Origin: Allobosea sp. Tri-44
GTDB lineage: Bacteria > Pseudomonadota > Alphaproteobacteria > Rhizobiales > Beijerinckiaceae
Direction: 5' to 3'
DNA length: 64,000 nucleotides
NCBI RefSeq assembly: GCF_004123845.1
Contig: NZ_NBDP01000030.1
Span: 558,001-622,000, forward strand
Part shown: positions 7,440 to 18,048 of the stretch, piece by piece
Numbering within the stretch: position 1 is the first letter of the stretch
Layout: each line of letters opens with the position of its first letter
Notes under the pieces: model-generated
Databases searched by the model: none
What the model was told of the DNA's origin: nothing
What the model saw: only the letters and a program-made list of their open reading frames with translations
Program-made: the position numbers and the translations under genes

Positions 7440-9395
7440 ATGGACCGCGCCCCCCGTTTCAGCCGCCGCGACACGCTCAAGGCCGGGGCCGCCATCGCAG
7501 CGGCGGGAGCGCTCACCACTCCGCTGGCCGCGCAGGCCACGGCCAAGCTGAAGCTGCGGCTGCTGGAGACCAGCGACCTCCATGTCAACGTCGTGCCCTA
7601 CGACTATTTCCGCGACGCGCCCGATGACACGGTCGGCCTCGCCAAGACGGCGAACCTGATCAAGGCGGCGCAGGGGGAAACGAAGAACAGCCTGCTCTTC
7701 GATAATGGCGACTTCCTGCAGGGCTCCTCGCTCGGCGATTTCGTCGCCTACAAGAAGGGGCTGAAGGCCGGCGAGACCCATCCGATGATCGCCGCGATGA
7801 ACGCCCTGCCCTATCAATGCGGCACGCTCGGCAACCACGAGTTCAATTACGGACTCGACTTCCTCGAGCACGGCCTCGCCCGCGCCGAGTTCCCGATCAT
7901 CTGCGCCAATGTCGACCGCGTCGGTGGCGGCACGCTGATCGAGCCCTGGCGCATCTTCGAGCAGAGCTTCGAGGACGAGGCCGGCACCAAGCACGTCCTC
8001 AACATCGCGGTGATCGGCTTCGTGCCGCCGCAGATCATGCAATGGGATAAGGGCAATCTCGACCGCAAGGTCACCGCGACCGACATCGTCGATGCCGCGC
8101 AAAAATACCTGCCGGAGATCGCGCAGGCGCACCCTGATCTCACCATCGCGCTCTGCCATTCCGGCATCGCCGGCGGCGAGCGCAAGGGCGGCGAGGAGAA
8201 CGCGGCGCTGCATCTCGCCAGGCTTGACGGCATCGACGTCGTCCTGACCGGCCACCAGCACCTCGTCTTCCCCGGCGGCAAGGCCTTCGACGGCATTCCC
8301 GGCGTCGACAACAAGAAGGGCTCGCTGCACGGCAAGCCGGCCTGTCAGCCCGGCTTCTGGGGCTCGCATGTCGGCATCGTCGACCTCGAACTGGAAAAGC
8401 GCGACGGGCGCTGGCGCATCGCCGACTTCAAGGTCGACCCCAAGCCGATCTACGAGCGCACGCCCGATCGCAAGATCGTGCCGAAGGCGGAGGTCGAAGC
8501 CGCCGTGCTGGCGACGGTGAAGGCCGACCACGAGGCGACGCTGACCTATATGCGCGAGCCGGTCGGAACGACGGCAGCGCCGATCAACAGCTACTTCGCC
8601 CTCGTCGCCGACGACCCGTCGGTGCAGATCGTGGCGGAAGCGCAGATCGCCTATGCCAAGCCGCTGCTGGCGCAGACACCGTACAAGGACCTGCCCGTCC
8701 TCTCGGCCGCCGCACCGTTCAAATCGGGCGGGCGCGCCGGGCCCGCTTTCTTCACCGACATCCCGGCCGGGCCGATCGCGATCAAGAACGTCGCCGATAT
8801 CTATCTCTACCCGAACACGGTTCAGATCGTGAAAGTCACCGGCGCGCAGCTCCGCGAATGGCTGGAGCGCTCGGCCGGCATCTTCAACACAATCGACGTC
8901 GCCAAGACCGAGGAACAGCCGCTGATCAATCCCGGCTTCCCGGCCTTCAATTTCGACGTGATCGACGGCGTCACCTATCAGATCGATGTGACGCAAGGCT
9001 CGCGCTACGATGGCGACGGCAAGCTGGTGGCGCCGGGCGCCCACCGCATCGTCGACCTCGCTTTCCAGGGCAAGCCGATCGACGAAAAAGCCGAGTTCAT
9101 CGTCGTCACCAATAATTACCGCGCCTCCGGCGGCGGCAATTTCCCGGGCACCAGGACGACGGTGGTGCTGGAGGCGCCCGACCTCAACCGCGATGTGATC
9201 GTGCGCTTCCTCATCGAGAAGAAGACGATCAACCCGGCCGCCGACGGCAACTGGTCACTGAAGCCGCTGCCGGCGAACGTCAACGTCACCTTCCCGACCT
9301 CGCCGGCTGCTGCTGGCAAGAAGCCTGAGGCGCTGAAAGCCGAGGCGGTAGGCGACGCCGGCGAAGGCTTCGTGAAGTACCGGCTGGGCGGTTAG
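7440..9395 (+). CDS. cpdB: Exported 2',3'-cyclic-nucleotide 2'-phosphodiesterase / 3'-nucleotidase-type enzyme
   Basis: This 651-residue bifunctional phosphoesterase has an N-terminal calcineurin-like metallophosphatase domain (about 38-330; LLETSDLHVN, LFDNGDFLQG, LGNHEFNYGLDF, LTGHQHLVFPG supply the metal ligands) and a C-terminal 5'-nucleotidase domain (about 360-600; DIYLYPNTVQIVKVTG and NNYRASGGGNFPG bind the nucleoside). The N-terminus SRRDTLKAG followed by a hydrophobic stretch is a twin-arginine signal, so it acts in the periplasm, scavenging phosphate from cyclic nucleotides. AGGAG at 7429-7433, six bases before the ATG, sets the start. An in-frame upstream codon at 7380 lacks such a site. 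It stands alone. Confidence 0.9.
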   Translation: MDRAPRFSRRDTLKAGAAIAAAGALTTPLAAQATAKLKLRLLETSDLHVNVVPYDYFRDAPDDTVGLAKTANLIKAAQGETKNSLLFDNGDFLQGSSLGDFVAYKKGLKAGETHPMIAAMNALPYQCGTLGNHEFNYGLDFLEHGLARAEFPIICANVDRVGGGTLIEPWRIFEQSFEDEAGTKHVLNIAVIGFVPPQIMQWDKGNLDRKVTATDIVDAAQKYLPEIAQAHPDLTIALCHSGIAGGERKGGEENAALHLARLDGIDVVLTGHQHLVFPGGKAFDGIPGVDNKKGSLHGKPACQPGFWGSHVGIVDLELEKRDGRWRIADFKVDPKPIYERTPDRKIVPKAEVEAAVLATVKADHEATLTYMREPVGTTAAPINSYFALVADDPSVQIVAEAQIAYAKPLLAQTPYKDLPVLSAAAPFKSGGRAGPAFFTDIPAGPIAIKNVADIYLYPNTVQIVKVTGAQLREWLERSAGIFNTIDVAKTEEQPLINPGFPAFNFDVIDGVTYQIDVTQGSRYDGDGKLVAPGAHRIVDLAFQGKPIDEKAEFIVVTNNYRASGGGNFPGTRTTVVLEAPDLNRDVIVRFLIEKKTINPAADGNWSLKPLPANVNVTFPTSPAAAGKKPEALKAEAVGDAGEGFVKYRLGG

Positions 9396-9428
9396 CCTTC
9401 CGTTCAAGGAAGAGGAGGCCCGGGCAGC

Positions 9429-9701
9429 TCAGGACTTGTTCTTGGTCGCCCAGCAGGCCGATCCGCTCTGGACGCTGCGCCAGACGCCGTTCGACTTGCA
9501 GCCGGCGAGCGGCGGCGTGCAGACGCGGGCGACGCAGGCGGAAGGGTTGTTGCCGACCTTGTTGCACTTCTGCTCGCAGTCCCTGAACAGAGCCGAGCAG
9601 GAACTGGTGACCTGCTTGCAACCCTCCTGAGCACGAGCAGGCGCGCCGGGGAGCATAATAAACGTCGCCACCAGGCCGGCAATGAGCGCCAATCTGACCA
9701 T
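9429..9701 (-). CDS. Small secreted cysteine-rich protein
   Basis: This 90-residue product has a Sec signal (MVRLALIAGLVATFIML...APARA). The mature part is about 65 residues with eight cysteines (GCK, SCS, DCE, KCN, ACV, VCT, GCK, ACW), an even number that suggests four disulfides in the periplasm. I recognise no family. Shine-Dalgarno GGAGG lies eight bases before the ATG at 9701. A GTG three codons upstream overlaps that site and is less likely. It converges on cpdB with a 33-base gap and is divergent from the ABC exporter. Function unknown. Confidence 0.65.
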   Translation of the reverse strand: MVRLALIAGLVATFIMLPGAPARAQEGCKQVTSSCSALFRDCEQKCNKVGNNPSACVARVCTPPLAGCKSNGVWRSVQSGSACWATKNKS

Positions 9702-9875
9702 GGTTTGCACCTCCCCAGCAGAAGGGCGATCGTGACGCTCACCTCAGGTACGTCAACGAGGTAAGATTGGTACCTCCGCTGCGCTGGCTCGCCTGATTGC
9801 GCAATGCAGCCTGTGCGTAGCGCGCCCTCCGCTGCCGGCTGCCCGCCACGGCGCCAATATGCTAACAGCCCCGCC

Positions 9876-11600
<1,725 letters not shown>

Positions 11601-11682
11601 GCAGGGACGACACTTACCTTGCGAAAACTCTCGGCATGCGTGCAAATGGAACCGTCTTAGAATCGGGCCAGAAGCGCTCCTT

Positions 11683-12330
11683 ATGTCCGACGACCTTCCA
11701 AAAAATGATCCGCTTTATGTTCCTCTAACGGAAGACGAGCGGCTTACAATTCGTGGGGAGCTACGCGATCGGAAATGGCAGCTGGACGAGCGAAGAATCG
11801 CGGATGGGAAAGAGGGTTCTAAACTTTTCGCCCAGCACCATCATGCTGTTCGGCTTCACGCAATCGGTGTCTCCGCTGAATTTGGGAAGATTTTTGTCCG
11901 CTTCGCACTTCTTTTGAACGGCGGCGCGATGATCGCGCTACTCACACTCATCGGCGCGCTCCATGGCAGAGCCGATCAAACGAAATTGGCCGCAGTTGGC
12001 CCATTCACCGATAAGCTGCAATTTGGAATGCAGTTCTTTATCGCGGGCCTAGTCTTGGCAGCTCTAACTGCAGGACTTGCTTTTTTCGCGTGGCGCTTTG
12101 TAGCTGCAACCTATTTTCATGAAGGTCACACTTCAAACAGCGTCTCAGCATCAAATCTGTTTGGAGGGCTGGATCGTGAAGAGGAACTCAAACAATTTGA
12201 TAAATACGATCGTTATACAGATATTGCGATGTGGTTTTCTGCAATTTTAGGTACAGCATCGCTGGTATGTTTTACCATGGGCACCCTTAAAGTCGCCAAG
12301 GCTTTTGCTTTTTTCAGCGCGCTGCGCTGA
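11683..12330 (+). CDS. Hypothetical membrane protein, lower GC than surroundings
   Basis: This 215-residue protein of no family I recognise begins with a charged, helical cytoplasmic region (MSDDLPKNDPLY... about 1-70). It then has three likely membrane spans: RFALLLNGGAMIALLTLIGA, QFFIAGLVLAALTAGLAFFA and WFSAILGTASLVCFTMG. A soluble stretch after the second span ends in a highly charged LDREEELKQFDKYDRYTD. Codons ending in A or T are much commoner than in adjacent genes (runs such as aaaaaatgatccgctttatg), suggesting recent transfer. Upstream in-frame codons from 11503 overlap the exporter gene and look non-native, so I use the ATG at 11683. Confidence 0.65.
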   Translation: MSDDLPKNDPLYVPLTEDERLTIRGELRDRKWQLDERRIADGKEGSKLFAQHHHAVRLHAIGVSAEFGKIFVRFALLLNGGAMIALLTLIGALHGRADQTKLAAVGPFTDKLQFGMQFFIAGLVLAALTAGLAFFAWRFVAATYFHEGHTSNSVSASNLFGGLDREEELKQFDKYDRYTDIAMWFSAILGTASLVCFTMGTLKVAKAFAFFSALR

Positions 12331-12347
12331 GGCTCGTAAGCCAGACG

Positions 12348-12379
12348 GCTGCACCGATTAGCAACCCGACCGGTGCAGC
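12348..12379. terminator. Candidate bidirectional terminator hairpin
   Basis: GCTGCACCG and CGGTGCAGC form a perfect nine-base stem with a 14-base loop, in the 62-base gap between two convergent genes (the membrane protein and leuB). There is no T-run on either side, so the call rests on position and stem strength only. Confidence 0.35.
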
Positions 12380-12392
12380 AGCGAACTTGACC

Positions 12393-13502
12393 TCAGCCGC
12401 GCGCTTCGAGCGCCTTGACGATGGCGTCGCCCATCTCGGTGGTCGAGACGGCGTTCGCGCCCGGCGCGGCGATGTCCTTGGTGCGGGTGCCGGCGCCGAG
12501 CACGTCGGCGATGGCGCCTTCTAGCCGGTCGGCCGCCTCGCCGGCGCCGAAGGAATAGCGCAGCGCCATGGCGAAGGAGCCGATCATCGCGATCGGATTG
12601 GCGAGGCCCTTGCCGGCGATGTCGGGCGCCGAGCCGTGCACGGGCTCGTAGAGCGCCTTGCGCTTGCCGGTCGCCCTGTCCTCGGCGCCGAGCGAGGCGG
12701 AGGGCAGCATGCCGAGCGAGCCGGTCAGCATCGCCGCGACGTCGGAGAGGATGTCGCCGAAGAGGTTGTCGCAGACGATGACGTCGTATTGCTTCGGCCA
12801 GCGCACCAGCTGCATGGCGCAGTTGTCGGCGAGCACATGCTCGAGCTCGACGTCCTTGTAGTCCCTGGCGTGCTGGGCGGTGACCGTCTGCTTCCAGAGC
12901 ACGCCGGTCTTCATGACGTTGTGCTTCTCGGCCGAGGAGACCTTGTTGCGGCGGGTGCGCGCCAACTCGAAGGCAACGGCGCAGATGCGCTCGATCTCGC
13001 CGGTCGTGTAGAGCTGGGTGTCGACGCCGCGCTTGGAGCCGTCCTCCAGCGTGACGATCTCCTTGGGCTCGCCGAAATAGACGCCGCCGGTGAGCTCGCG
13101 CACGATCAGGATGTCGAGGCCTTCGACGACCTCGGGCTTCAGCGACGAGGCCGAGGCCAGCGCCGGATAGCAGATCGCCGGACGTAGATTCGCGAACAGG
13201 CCGAGATCCTTACGCAGACGCAGCAGGCCGGCCTCGGGACGATGCTGATAGGGCACATCGGCCCATTTCGGACCACCGACCGCGCCGAAGAGCACGGCAT
13301 CGGCCTCATGGGCGAGCTTCATGTCGCCTTCCGAGATAGCCGCCTTGTGGGCGTCATAGGCCGCGCCGCCGACGAGGCCACGCTCAAGCGAGAACGAGCC
13401 GAGGCCCTGCTTCTCGAACCAGGAGACGATCTTCTCGACCTGCCCCATCACCTCGGGGCCGATGCCGTCGCCGGGGAGCAGCAGGAGCTTGTGGTTCGCC
13501 AT
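12393..13502 (-). CDS. leuB: 3-isopropylmalate dehydrogenase
   Basis: This 369-residue enzyme oxidatively decarboxylates 3-isopropylmalate to 2-oxoisocaproate with NAD in leucine synthesis. Conserved features include [11 protein letters not shown] at the N-terminus, [28 protein letters not shown], the catalytic Tyr/Lys region, [16 protein letters not shown] for the metal aspartates, and [14 protein letters not shown] for NAD. The ATG at 13502 gives [11 protein letters not shown], and the six extra codons upstream are unlikely. It is about 36-40 kb from leuC and leuD and on the other strand, whereas many relatives keep these genes together. It follows the mltB-like gene by 80 bases. Confidence 0.95.
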   Translation of the reverse strand: MANHKLLLLPGDGIGPEVMGQVEKIVSWFEKQGLGSFSLERGLVGGAAYDAHKAAISEGDMKLAHEADAVLFGAVGGPKWADVPYQHRPEAGLLRLRKDLGLFANLRPAICYPALASASSLKPEVVEGLDILIVRELTGGVYFGEPKEIVTLEDGSKRGVDTQLYTTGEIERICAVAFELARTRRNKVSSAEKHNVMKTGVLWKQTVTAQHARDYKDVELEHVLADNCAMQLVRWPKQYDVIVCDNLFGDILSDVAAMLTGSLGMLPSASLGAEDRATGKRKALYEPVHGSAPDIAGKGLANPIAMIGSFAMALRYSFGAGEAADRLEGAIADVLGAGTRTKDIAAPGANAVSTTEMGDAIVKALEARG

Positions 13503-13582
13503 GGGTTGAGCCTCGCGCAACAGAAATGCGCTGGCTGCTTACGGGGCGCGAGCGCCGTGCGCAAGCATCGGAAGGCTGCGCC

Positions 13583-14764
13583 TCAGACCCGCCCGCCCTT
13601 CAGCGCGCGCAGCACCTTCTCGCCCGGGCGGCCGGTCTGCGGCATGCCGATCTTGGCCTCGACATCCTTGATCGCCGCCCGCGTCAGCGCGCCGACCGCG
13701 CCGTCAGGCTCGCCGACATTGTAGCCGCGCTGGGTCAGCAGACGCTGCAGTTCGCGGCGCTGTTCGCGCGACAGCGGCAGGTCGTCGGTCGGCCAGTCGC
13801 CCTGCACGCCCGGCCGGCCGCGCAGGCGGTCGGAGAGCAGCGAGATCGCCAGCGCATAGGAATCCGCGCCATTGTAGCTGTAGGCAGCGTCGTAGTTCTT
13901 GAAGACGAGGAAGGCCGGGCCGTTGCGGCCGGCCGGCATCAGCAAGCCGGCATTGCCGGAGCCGGAGAGCGCCGAGCCGTCGAACTTGACGATGCCGCGC
14001 GAAGCCCAGGACGAGACCGGCTGCTTCGGATTGCGCCCGGTCGGGCCGGAATAGCCACCAGGCACCCGCACCTCATAGCCCCAGCCCGCGCCGGTGACCC
14101 AGCCGGCCTTGGCCATGAAATTGGCGGTCGAATGCAGCGCGTCGGGAATCGAATCGACGAGATCGCGCCGACCGTCGCCATCACCGTCGACCGCGAGCCT
14201 GAGATAGGTCGAGGGGATGAACTGGGTATGGCCGAAGGCGCCGGCCCAGGAGCCGAACAGCCGGTCAGCGCGGACGTCGCCGCGCTCGATAATCTGCAGG
14301 GTGGCGATCAGCTCGCCCTTGAAGAAGGCGTTGCGGCGCGGCGCCAGGCAGGCGCCGGTCGAGAGCGCCTGGACCAGCGGCATCTTGCCCCGTGCCTTGC
14401 CAAAATCGCTCTCGACACCCCAGACCGCCGCGATCGTATGGCGATCGACGCCGAAGCGCTGTTCGGCCGCAGCCAGCGTCGAGGCATGCTGGCGCATCAT
14501 CGAGCGCCCTTCCGCGACCTTCTCCTCGTCGACCAGCGTGCCGAGATAATCCCAGATCGGCGTCTTGAACTCCGGCTGGTTGTTCATCGCCTCGATCACC
14601 TTCATGTCGGGCGTGACGCCCGCCATGGCACGATCGAAGGTGGCGCCGGAGACGCCCTTGGCCGCCGCGGCCGAACGCAGGCCGGCGACGCAGGAGTCGA
14701 AATCGGCCTGGGCCGCAGTCACGGCGGCGAGGACGAGAGGCAAGGCCAGGATCAATGCGCGCAT
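13583..14764 (-). CDS. Periplasmic lytic murein transglycosylase (MltB type) with peptidoglycan-binding domain
   Basis: This 393-residue protein has a Sec signal (MRALILALPLVLAAVTAAQA). The SLT_2/MltB catalytic domain (about 21-320) has catalytic Glu118 in VWGVESDFG, and FIPSTYLRLAVDGDGDGRRD resembles the EF-hand-like loop of the MltB/Slt35 family. A C-terminal PG_binding_1 domain (about 335-388, LQRLLTQRGYNVGEPDGAVG...) follows. It cleaves the MurNAc-GlcNAc bond to leave 1,6-anhydro ends. There is no lipobox, so it is probably soluble in the periplasm. It is divergent from the SemiSWEET gene and upstream of leuB on the same strand. Confidence 0.9.
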   Translation of the reverse strand: MRALILALPLVLAAVTAAQADFDSCVAGLRSAAAAKGVSGATFDRAMAGVTPDMKVIEAMNNQPEFKTPIWDYLGTLVDEEKVAEGRSMMRQHASTLAAAEQRFGVDRHTIAAVWGVESDFGKARGKMPLVQALSTGACLAPRRNAFFKGELIATLQIIERGDVRADRLFGSWAGAFGHTQFIPSTYLRLAVDGDGDGRRDLVDSIPDALHSTANFMAKAGWVTGAGWGYEVRVPGGYSGPTGRNPKQPVSSWASRGIVKFDGSALSGSGNAGLLMPAGRNGPAFLVFKNYDAAYSYNGADSYALAISLLSDRLRGRPGVQGDWPTDDLPLSREQRRELQRLLTQRGYNVGEPDGAVGALTRAAIKDVEAKIGMPQTGRPGEKVLRALKGGRV

Positions 14765-14904
14765 GGGTCCACCGAATCGCAGGATTGGCGCGAATCTAGG
14801 GCGCTGCGGTTAACGGAGGTTAACCATGCAAGTCCCGAGGGGGCGCGGAACGCCGAAACCGGCTATGTCTGCGCAACCCCCGCGCGAATCGCCGACAGGC
14901 CGCT

Positions 14905-15165
14905 ATGTCTACCGCCGCCATCGAAGCGCTCGGCTTCTGTGCCGCCCTGCTCACCACCTTCTGCTGGCTGCCGCAGGCCTGGCAGACGATCAAGACGCGC
15001 GACACCAGCGGCATCTCGCTGTGGACGCAGGCGCTGTTCGCCACCGGCATCGTGCTCTGGCTGATCTATGGCGTGCTGATCGCCTACTGGCCATTGATCG
15101 GAGCCAATTCGGTCACTTTGGCGCTGGTCCTGGTTATCCTGACGATGAAGCTGCGCTACGGCTAA
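14905..15165 (+). CDS. SemiSWEET-type sugar transporter (PQ-loop/MtN3 half)
   Basis: This 86-residue protein has three membrane helices (ALGFCAALLTTFCWLPQ, LFATGIVLWLIYGVLIAYW, SVTLALVLVILTM). The PQ motif sits in CWLPQAWQTIKTRDTSGIS, the hallmark of bacterial SemiSWEETs, which dimerise to pass sugars across the inner membrane. Length is normal for the family. It leads a co-directional run (DUF486, methyltransferase, secreted protein), 42 bases ahead of the next gene. Substrate unknown. Confidence 0.85.
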   Translation: MSTAAIEALGFCAALLTTFCWLPQAWQTIKTRDTSGISLWTQALFATGIVLWLIYGVLIAYWPLIGANSVTLALVLVILTMKLRYG

Positions 15166-15207
15166 GCTCGACACCTCGCCGCCAACCGCCCCCCTCCGGG
15201 AAGCCCC

Positions 15208-15564
15208 ATGCCAGCTCTCAGCACCGCCCATCTCTTGCCGATCGGCATGTTGATCGGCTCGAACATCTTCATGACCTTCGCCTGGTACGGCCATCTCTCC
15301 TACAAGAGCACGGCGATCTGGCTGGCGATCCTGGCGAGCTGGATGATCGCTTTGCCGGAATACATGCTCGCCGTCCCGGCCAATCGCATCGGGTCGGCCG
15401 TCTATTCGGCAGCCGAGCTGAAGACGATGCAGGAGGTGATCACGCTCTGCGTCTTCGCCGGCTTCTCGGTGTTCTGGCTCAAGGAGCAGCTGACCTGGAA
15501 TCACGCCATCGGCTTTGCGCTGATCGCGGCCGGCGCCTTCTTCATCTTCAACGCCAGGACCTGA
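15208..15564 (+). CDS. DUF486 / DMT-family small membrane protein
   Basis: This 118-residue protein has four predicted helices. Features include LLPIGMLIGSNIFMTFAWYG, the conserved WLAILASWMIALPEYMLAVPANR and the C-terminal HAIGFALIAAGAFFIFNART. This pattern is the DUF486 family, distantly related to drug/metabolite transporters. The function is not established. It sits between the SemiSWEET gene and a methyltransferase whose ATG begins four bases after its stop. Confidence 0.8.
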   Translation: MPALSTAHLLPIGMLIGSNIFMTFAWYGHLSYKSTAIWLAILASWMIALPEYMLAVPANRIGSAVYSAAELKTMQEVITLCVFAGFSVFWLKEQLTWNHAIGFALIAAGAFFIFNART

Positions 15565-15567
15565 GCG

Positions 15568-16329
15568 ATGGCGCCCGTCCCGCATTCCGGCCATCCCGCC
15601 GTCGAAGCCTATCTCACTGACGGCTATGAGCGCGTCGTCGGCATGTCCTCGCGCTTTGCCGCGGCGGTCTGCGCGCGCCTGCTGCGGTTGCAGACCGAAA
15701 ACGGCATCGCCGGGCCGATCGCCGAGATCGGTGCCTTCGAAGGCCGCTTCTTCATCGCGCTCGCCCATGCGCTCGAGCCCGGTGAGATCGCGCTGGGCAT
15801 CGACATCTTCGAATGGCCGAATCCCGAGGTGAAGGATCGTTTCGAGGCGAACTGCCTGAAGCACGGCATTGCGCCCGAGCGCCGCGTCGCCATCAAGGCC
15901 GATGCCGGCGCGATGTCCCCGGCCGAACTGATCAACCACGCCCGCGGCGAGAAGCTGCGCTTCATCCATATCGACGGCGAGCATTCGCGCGCGGCCCTGA
16001 GCAAGGATCTGGCGCTCGCCACGGCCTGCCTTGCCGAGGGCGGGCTGATCGTGCTCGACGACATGCTGCACCCCGGCTACCCGACGCTGATGGTCGCGGT
16101 GCAGGACTATCTCGCTGCCAATCCCGGCATCGTTCCGCTGTGCATCATCGACCGGGAGACCATTGTCGGCGCGACCAAGTTCGTGCTTTGCCAGCGCGAC
16201 TGGTTCGAGCGTTATCAGGCGGTCATGCTGACGATCTTCAAGGAGCAGATCTGGCCGCTGGGAGCCGACTTCGAGCCACATTGGTGCCTCGTTCTGTCGC
16301 TCGATACGCGGCTCGCCGAGATCATCTGA
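15568..16329 (+). CDS. SAM-dependent methyltransferase-fold protein (Methyltransf_24-like)
   Basis: This 253-residue protein has a Rossmann-like methyltransferase core. Its variant motif I is GPIAEIGAFEGRFFIALAHA, followed by GIDIFEWPN, then FIHIDGEHSRAALSKDL and LIVLDDMLHPGYP, as in class I enzymes of the macrocin/FkbM-like group, which methylate sugars or polyketides. Given the unusual motif (E-I-G-A-F-E-G), SAM binding should be treated as probable. It lies directly behind the DUF486 gene. Substrate unknown. Confidence 0.7.
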   Translation: MAPVPHSGHPAVEAYLTDGYERVVGMSSRFAAAVCARLLRLQTENGIAGPIAEIGAFEGRFFIALAHALEPGEIALGIDIFEWPNPEVKDRFEANCLKHGIAPERRVAIKADAGAMSPAELINHARGEKLRFIHIDGEHSRAALSKDLALATACLAEGGLIVLDDMLHPGYPTLMVAVQDYLAANPGIVPLCIIDRETIVGATKFVLCQRDWFERYQAVMLTIFKEQIWPLGADFEPHWCLVLSLDTRLAEII

Positions 16330-16352
16330 TTCTCCCCGGATTGCCTCGAAGG

Positions 16353-16664
16353 ATGCCTGCCTTGCTCAAGCCGATGACGCTCGCCCTGTGCCTCGCTACC
16401 CTCTCCGGCGCCGCTCTTGCCGGACCGACCTGCTCGCCGAGCGACGAGCGCGCCCGCATCCTCGCCTCGGCCTCGACCGGCAATCTGCATCGTGACTGGA
16501 AGGGCGGAAACCGGGTCGGCTATGGCTGGTCGCTGCAGGTCGACCGCAGCGTGCGCGACGCCACCGGCACCGAATACTATGTCGGCGACCTCTACGACAC
16601 GAACGGGCATCTCGCGACCCGCAAGGTCTTCGTCGTCGAGCGCGAGTGGGATTGCGGGCCGTGA
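16353..16664 (+). CDS. Small secreted protein, hypothetical
   Basis: This 103-residue protein has a Sec signal (KPMTLALCLATLSGAALA, cleavage near residue 23). The mature part is about 80 residues with two cysteines (TCSPSDER and a terminal WDCGP) that could form one disulfide. Aromatic and glycine-rich strands (GYGWSLQVDRSVRDATGTEY) suggest a small beta-domain. An alternative ATG at 16374 would also leave a signal peptide. GAAGG sits directly against the first ATG, so the exact start is uncertain. No family recognised. Confidence 0.6.
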   Translation: MPALLKPMTLALCLATLSGAALAGPTCSPSDERARILASASTGNLHRDWKGGNRVGYGWSLQVDRSVRDATGTEYYVGDLYDTNGHLATRKVFVVEREWDCGP

Positions 16665-16691
16665 GGCTCGCGCTTGCTCTGAGCCTCCGCG

Positions 16692-16837
16692 GTCATTCCG
16701 GGGCAGGCCGACAGGCCTGAGCCCGGAACCCAGAGCCGATGCCTTCTCCGAAGACGCCATCAGCTCTCGCACCGTCACCACAACCGGCATCGGTTCTGGG
16801 TTCCGGGCTCTTTGCTACGCAAAGCCCCGGAAAGACG
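16692..16837. repeat. Palindromic intergenic element, family C variant
   Basis: The left part GTCATTCCGGGGCAGG... and right part ...GCCCCGGAAAGAC are complementary at the ends. The inner arms GAGCCCGGAACCCAGA/TCTGGGTTCCGGGCTC and CCGATGCC/GGCATCGG pair around an unpaired centre. It lies between two convergent genes and could fold into a long cruciform or terminate both transcripts. The arm sequence GAGCCCGGAACCCA also occurs beside the element near 47970. Confidence 0.75.
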
Positions 16838-16844
16838 GCACCGC

Positions 16845-17963
16845 TCAGCGCGCCGGCCTGACCCGCAGCACCTTGCCGTTGGAATCATCGGCGAGCAAAT
16901 AGAGATAGCCGTCCGGCCCCTGCCGGACGTCGCGAATGCGCTCGCCGAGATTGGCGAGCAGGCGCTCCTCGCCGGTGACCTTCTCGCCATCGGTCGAGAG
17001 CCGCGACAGCAATTGCCCGGCGAGCGCGCCGACGAAGAGCGAATTCTTCCAGGCCGGCCAGCGATCGCCGGTATAGAAAGCGGCTCCCGAGGGCGCGATC
17101 GACGGATCCCAGTAGAACAGCGGCTGCTCCATGCCGGACTTGTTCGTGCCCTCGCCGATCTTCACGCCGGAATAGTCGATGCCGTAGGTGATGACCGGCC
17201 AGCCATAGTTGAGGCCGGCCTTGGGCGTATTGACCTCGTCGCCGCCGCGCGCGCCGTGCTCGGCCGTCCAGAGCTGACCGGTCTGCGGATGGAGCGCGGC
17301 GCCCTGGACGTTGCGATGGCCGATCGACCAGATCTCCGGCTGCCAACCCGGCTTCTTCGGGTTGCCTTCCGCCGCGCCGCCTTCGGGCCGGATGCGCAGC
17401 ACCTTGCCGATATGGTTCTCCGGGTTCTGCGCCTGGTCGCGCTGGCTGTAGCGGTCGCCGACGGTGACGAAGAGCGCACCGGTCCGGTCGAAGACCAGCC
17501 GCGAGCCGAAATGCATGTTGCTGGCGATCGTCGGCATCTGCCGAAAGATCACGCTGAGGCCTTCTAGCGCAGTGCCATTGGCGCTGAGGCGGGCGCGGGC
17601 GACGCTGGTGCCGTTGCCGTTGGCGCGCGGTTCGGCATAGGAGAGGTAGATATAGCGGTTCTGGGCGAAGTTCGGATCGAGCACGACATCGAGCAGACCG
17701 CCCTGCCCACGCGCCACGACATTGGGCACGCCGGAGATCGGGGCCGAGAGCTTGCCGTCGCTACCGACCAACCGAAGCCGCCCCGGCCGCTCTGTCACCA
17801 GCATGCGCCCATCAGGCAGGAAAGCGAGACCCCACGGGTTCTCCAGCCCACTCGCCACCGTCTCGACCAGGAGTTCACCGGCGCTCGACGGGTAGCGCTG
17901 CTGCGCCATGGCGGGTGCCGCCGCGAGGGTCAGGGCAAGGGCGGCAGCAAGAACGGGACGCAT
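16845..17963 (-). CDS. Exported PQQ-dependent sugar (aldose) dehydrogenase, YliI/Asd-like
   Basis: This 372-residue beta-propeller of the GSDH family has a Sec signal (MRPVLAAALALTLAAAPAMA). Family blocks include ENPWGLAFLPDGRMLVTERP, HFGSRLVFDRTGALFVTVGD, GHRNVQGAALHP, AEHGARGGDEVN and YGIDYSG, in the order seen in E. coli YliI, a soluble aldose dehydrogenase that uses PQQ in the periplasm. AGGAG six bases before the ATG at 17963 supports that start over the ATG two codons upstream, which abuts it. It is the last of two co-directional genes. No pqq genes are in view. Confidence 0.85.
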   Translation of the reverse strand: MRPVLAAALALTLAAAPAMAQQRYPSSAGELLVETVASGLENPWGLAFLPDGRMLVTERPGRLRLVGSDGKLSAPISGVPNVVARGQGGLLDVVLDPNFAQNRYIYLSYAEPRANGNGTSVARARLSANGTALEGLSVIFRQMPTIASNMHFGSRLVFDRTGALFVTVGDRYSQRDQAQNPENHIGKVLRIRPEGGAAEGNPKKPGWQPEIWSIGHRNVQGAALHPQTGQLWTAEHGARGGDEVNTPKAGLNYGWPVITYGIDYSGVKIGEGTNKSGMEQPLFYWDPSIAPSGAAFYTGDRWPAWKNSLFVGALAGQLLSRLSTDGEKVTGEERLLANLGERIRDVRQGPDGYLYLLADDSNGKVLRVRPAR

Positions 17964-18048
17964 CGACATCTCCTGATGATGGGTCGTCCCGGACAAGCGA
18001 CGCCAGCCGTGCCGATCCGGGGCGAACCGTTCAAGGAGAATGCACGAT

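Noticed and set aside
7383-9044. A 553-codon frame antisense to the CpdB-type gene
   Set aside because: Shadow of a conserved exported enzyme; no start site or domain.
14863-16281. A 472-codon frame antisense to the SemiSWEET, DUF486 and methyltransferase genes
   Set aside because: It would span three real genes and has no domain character.
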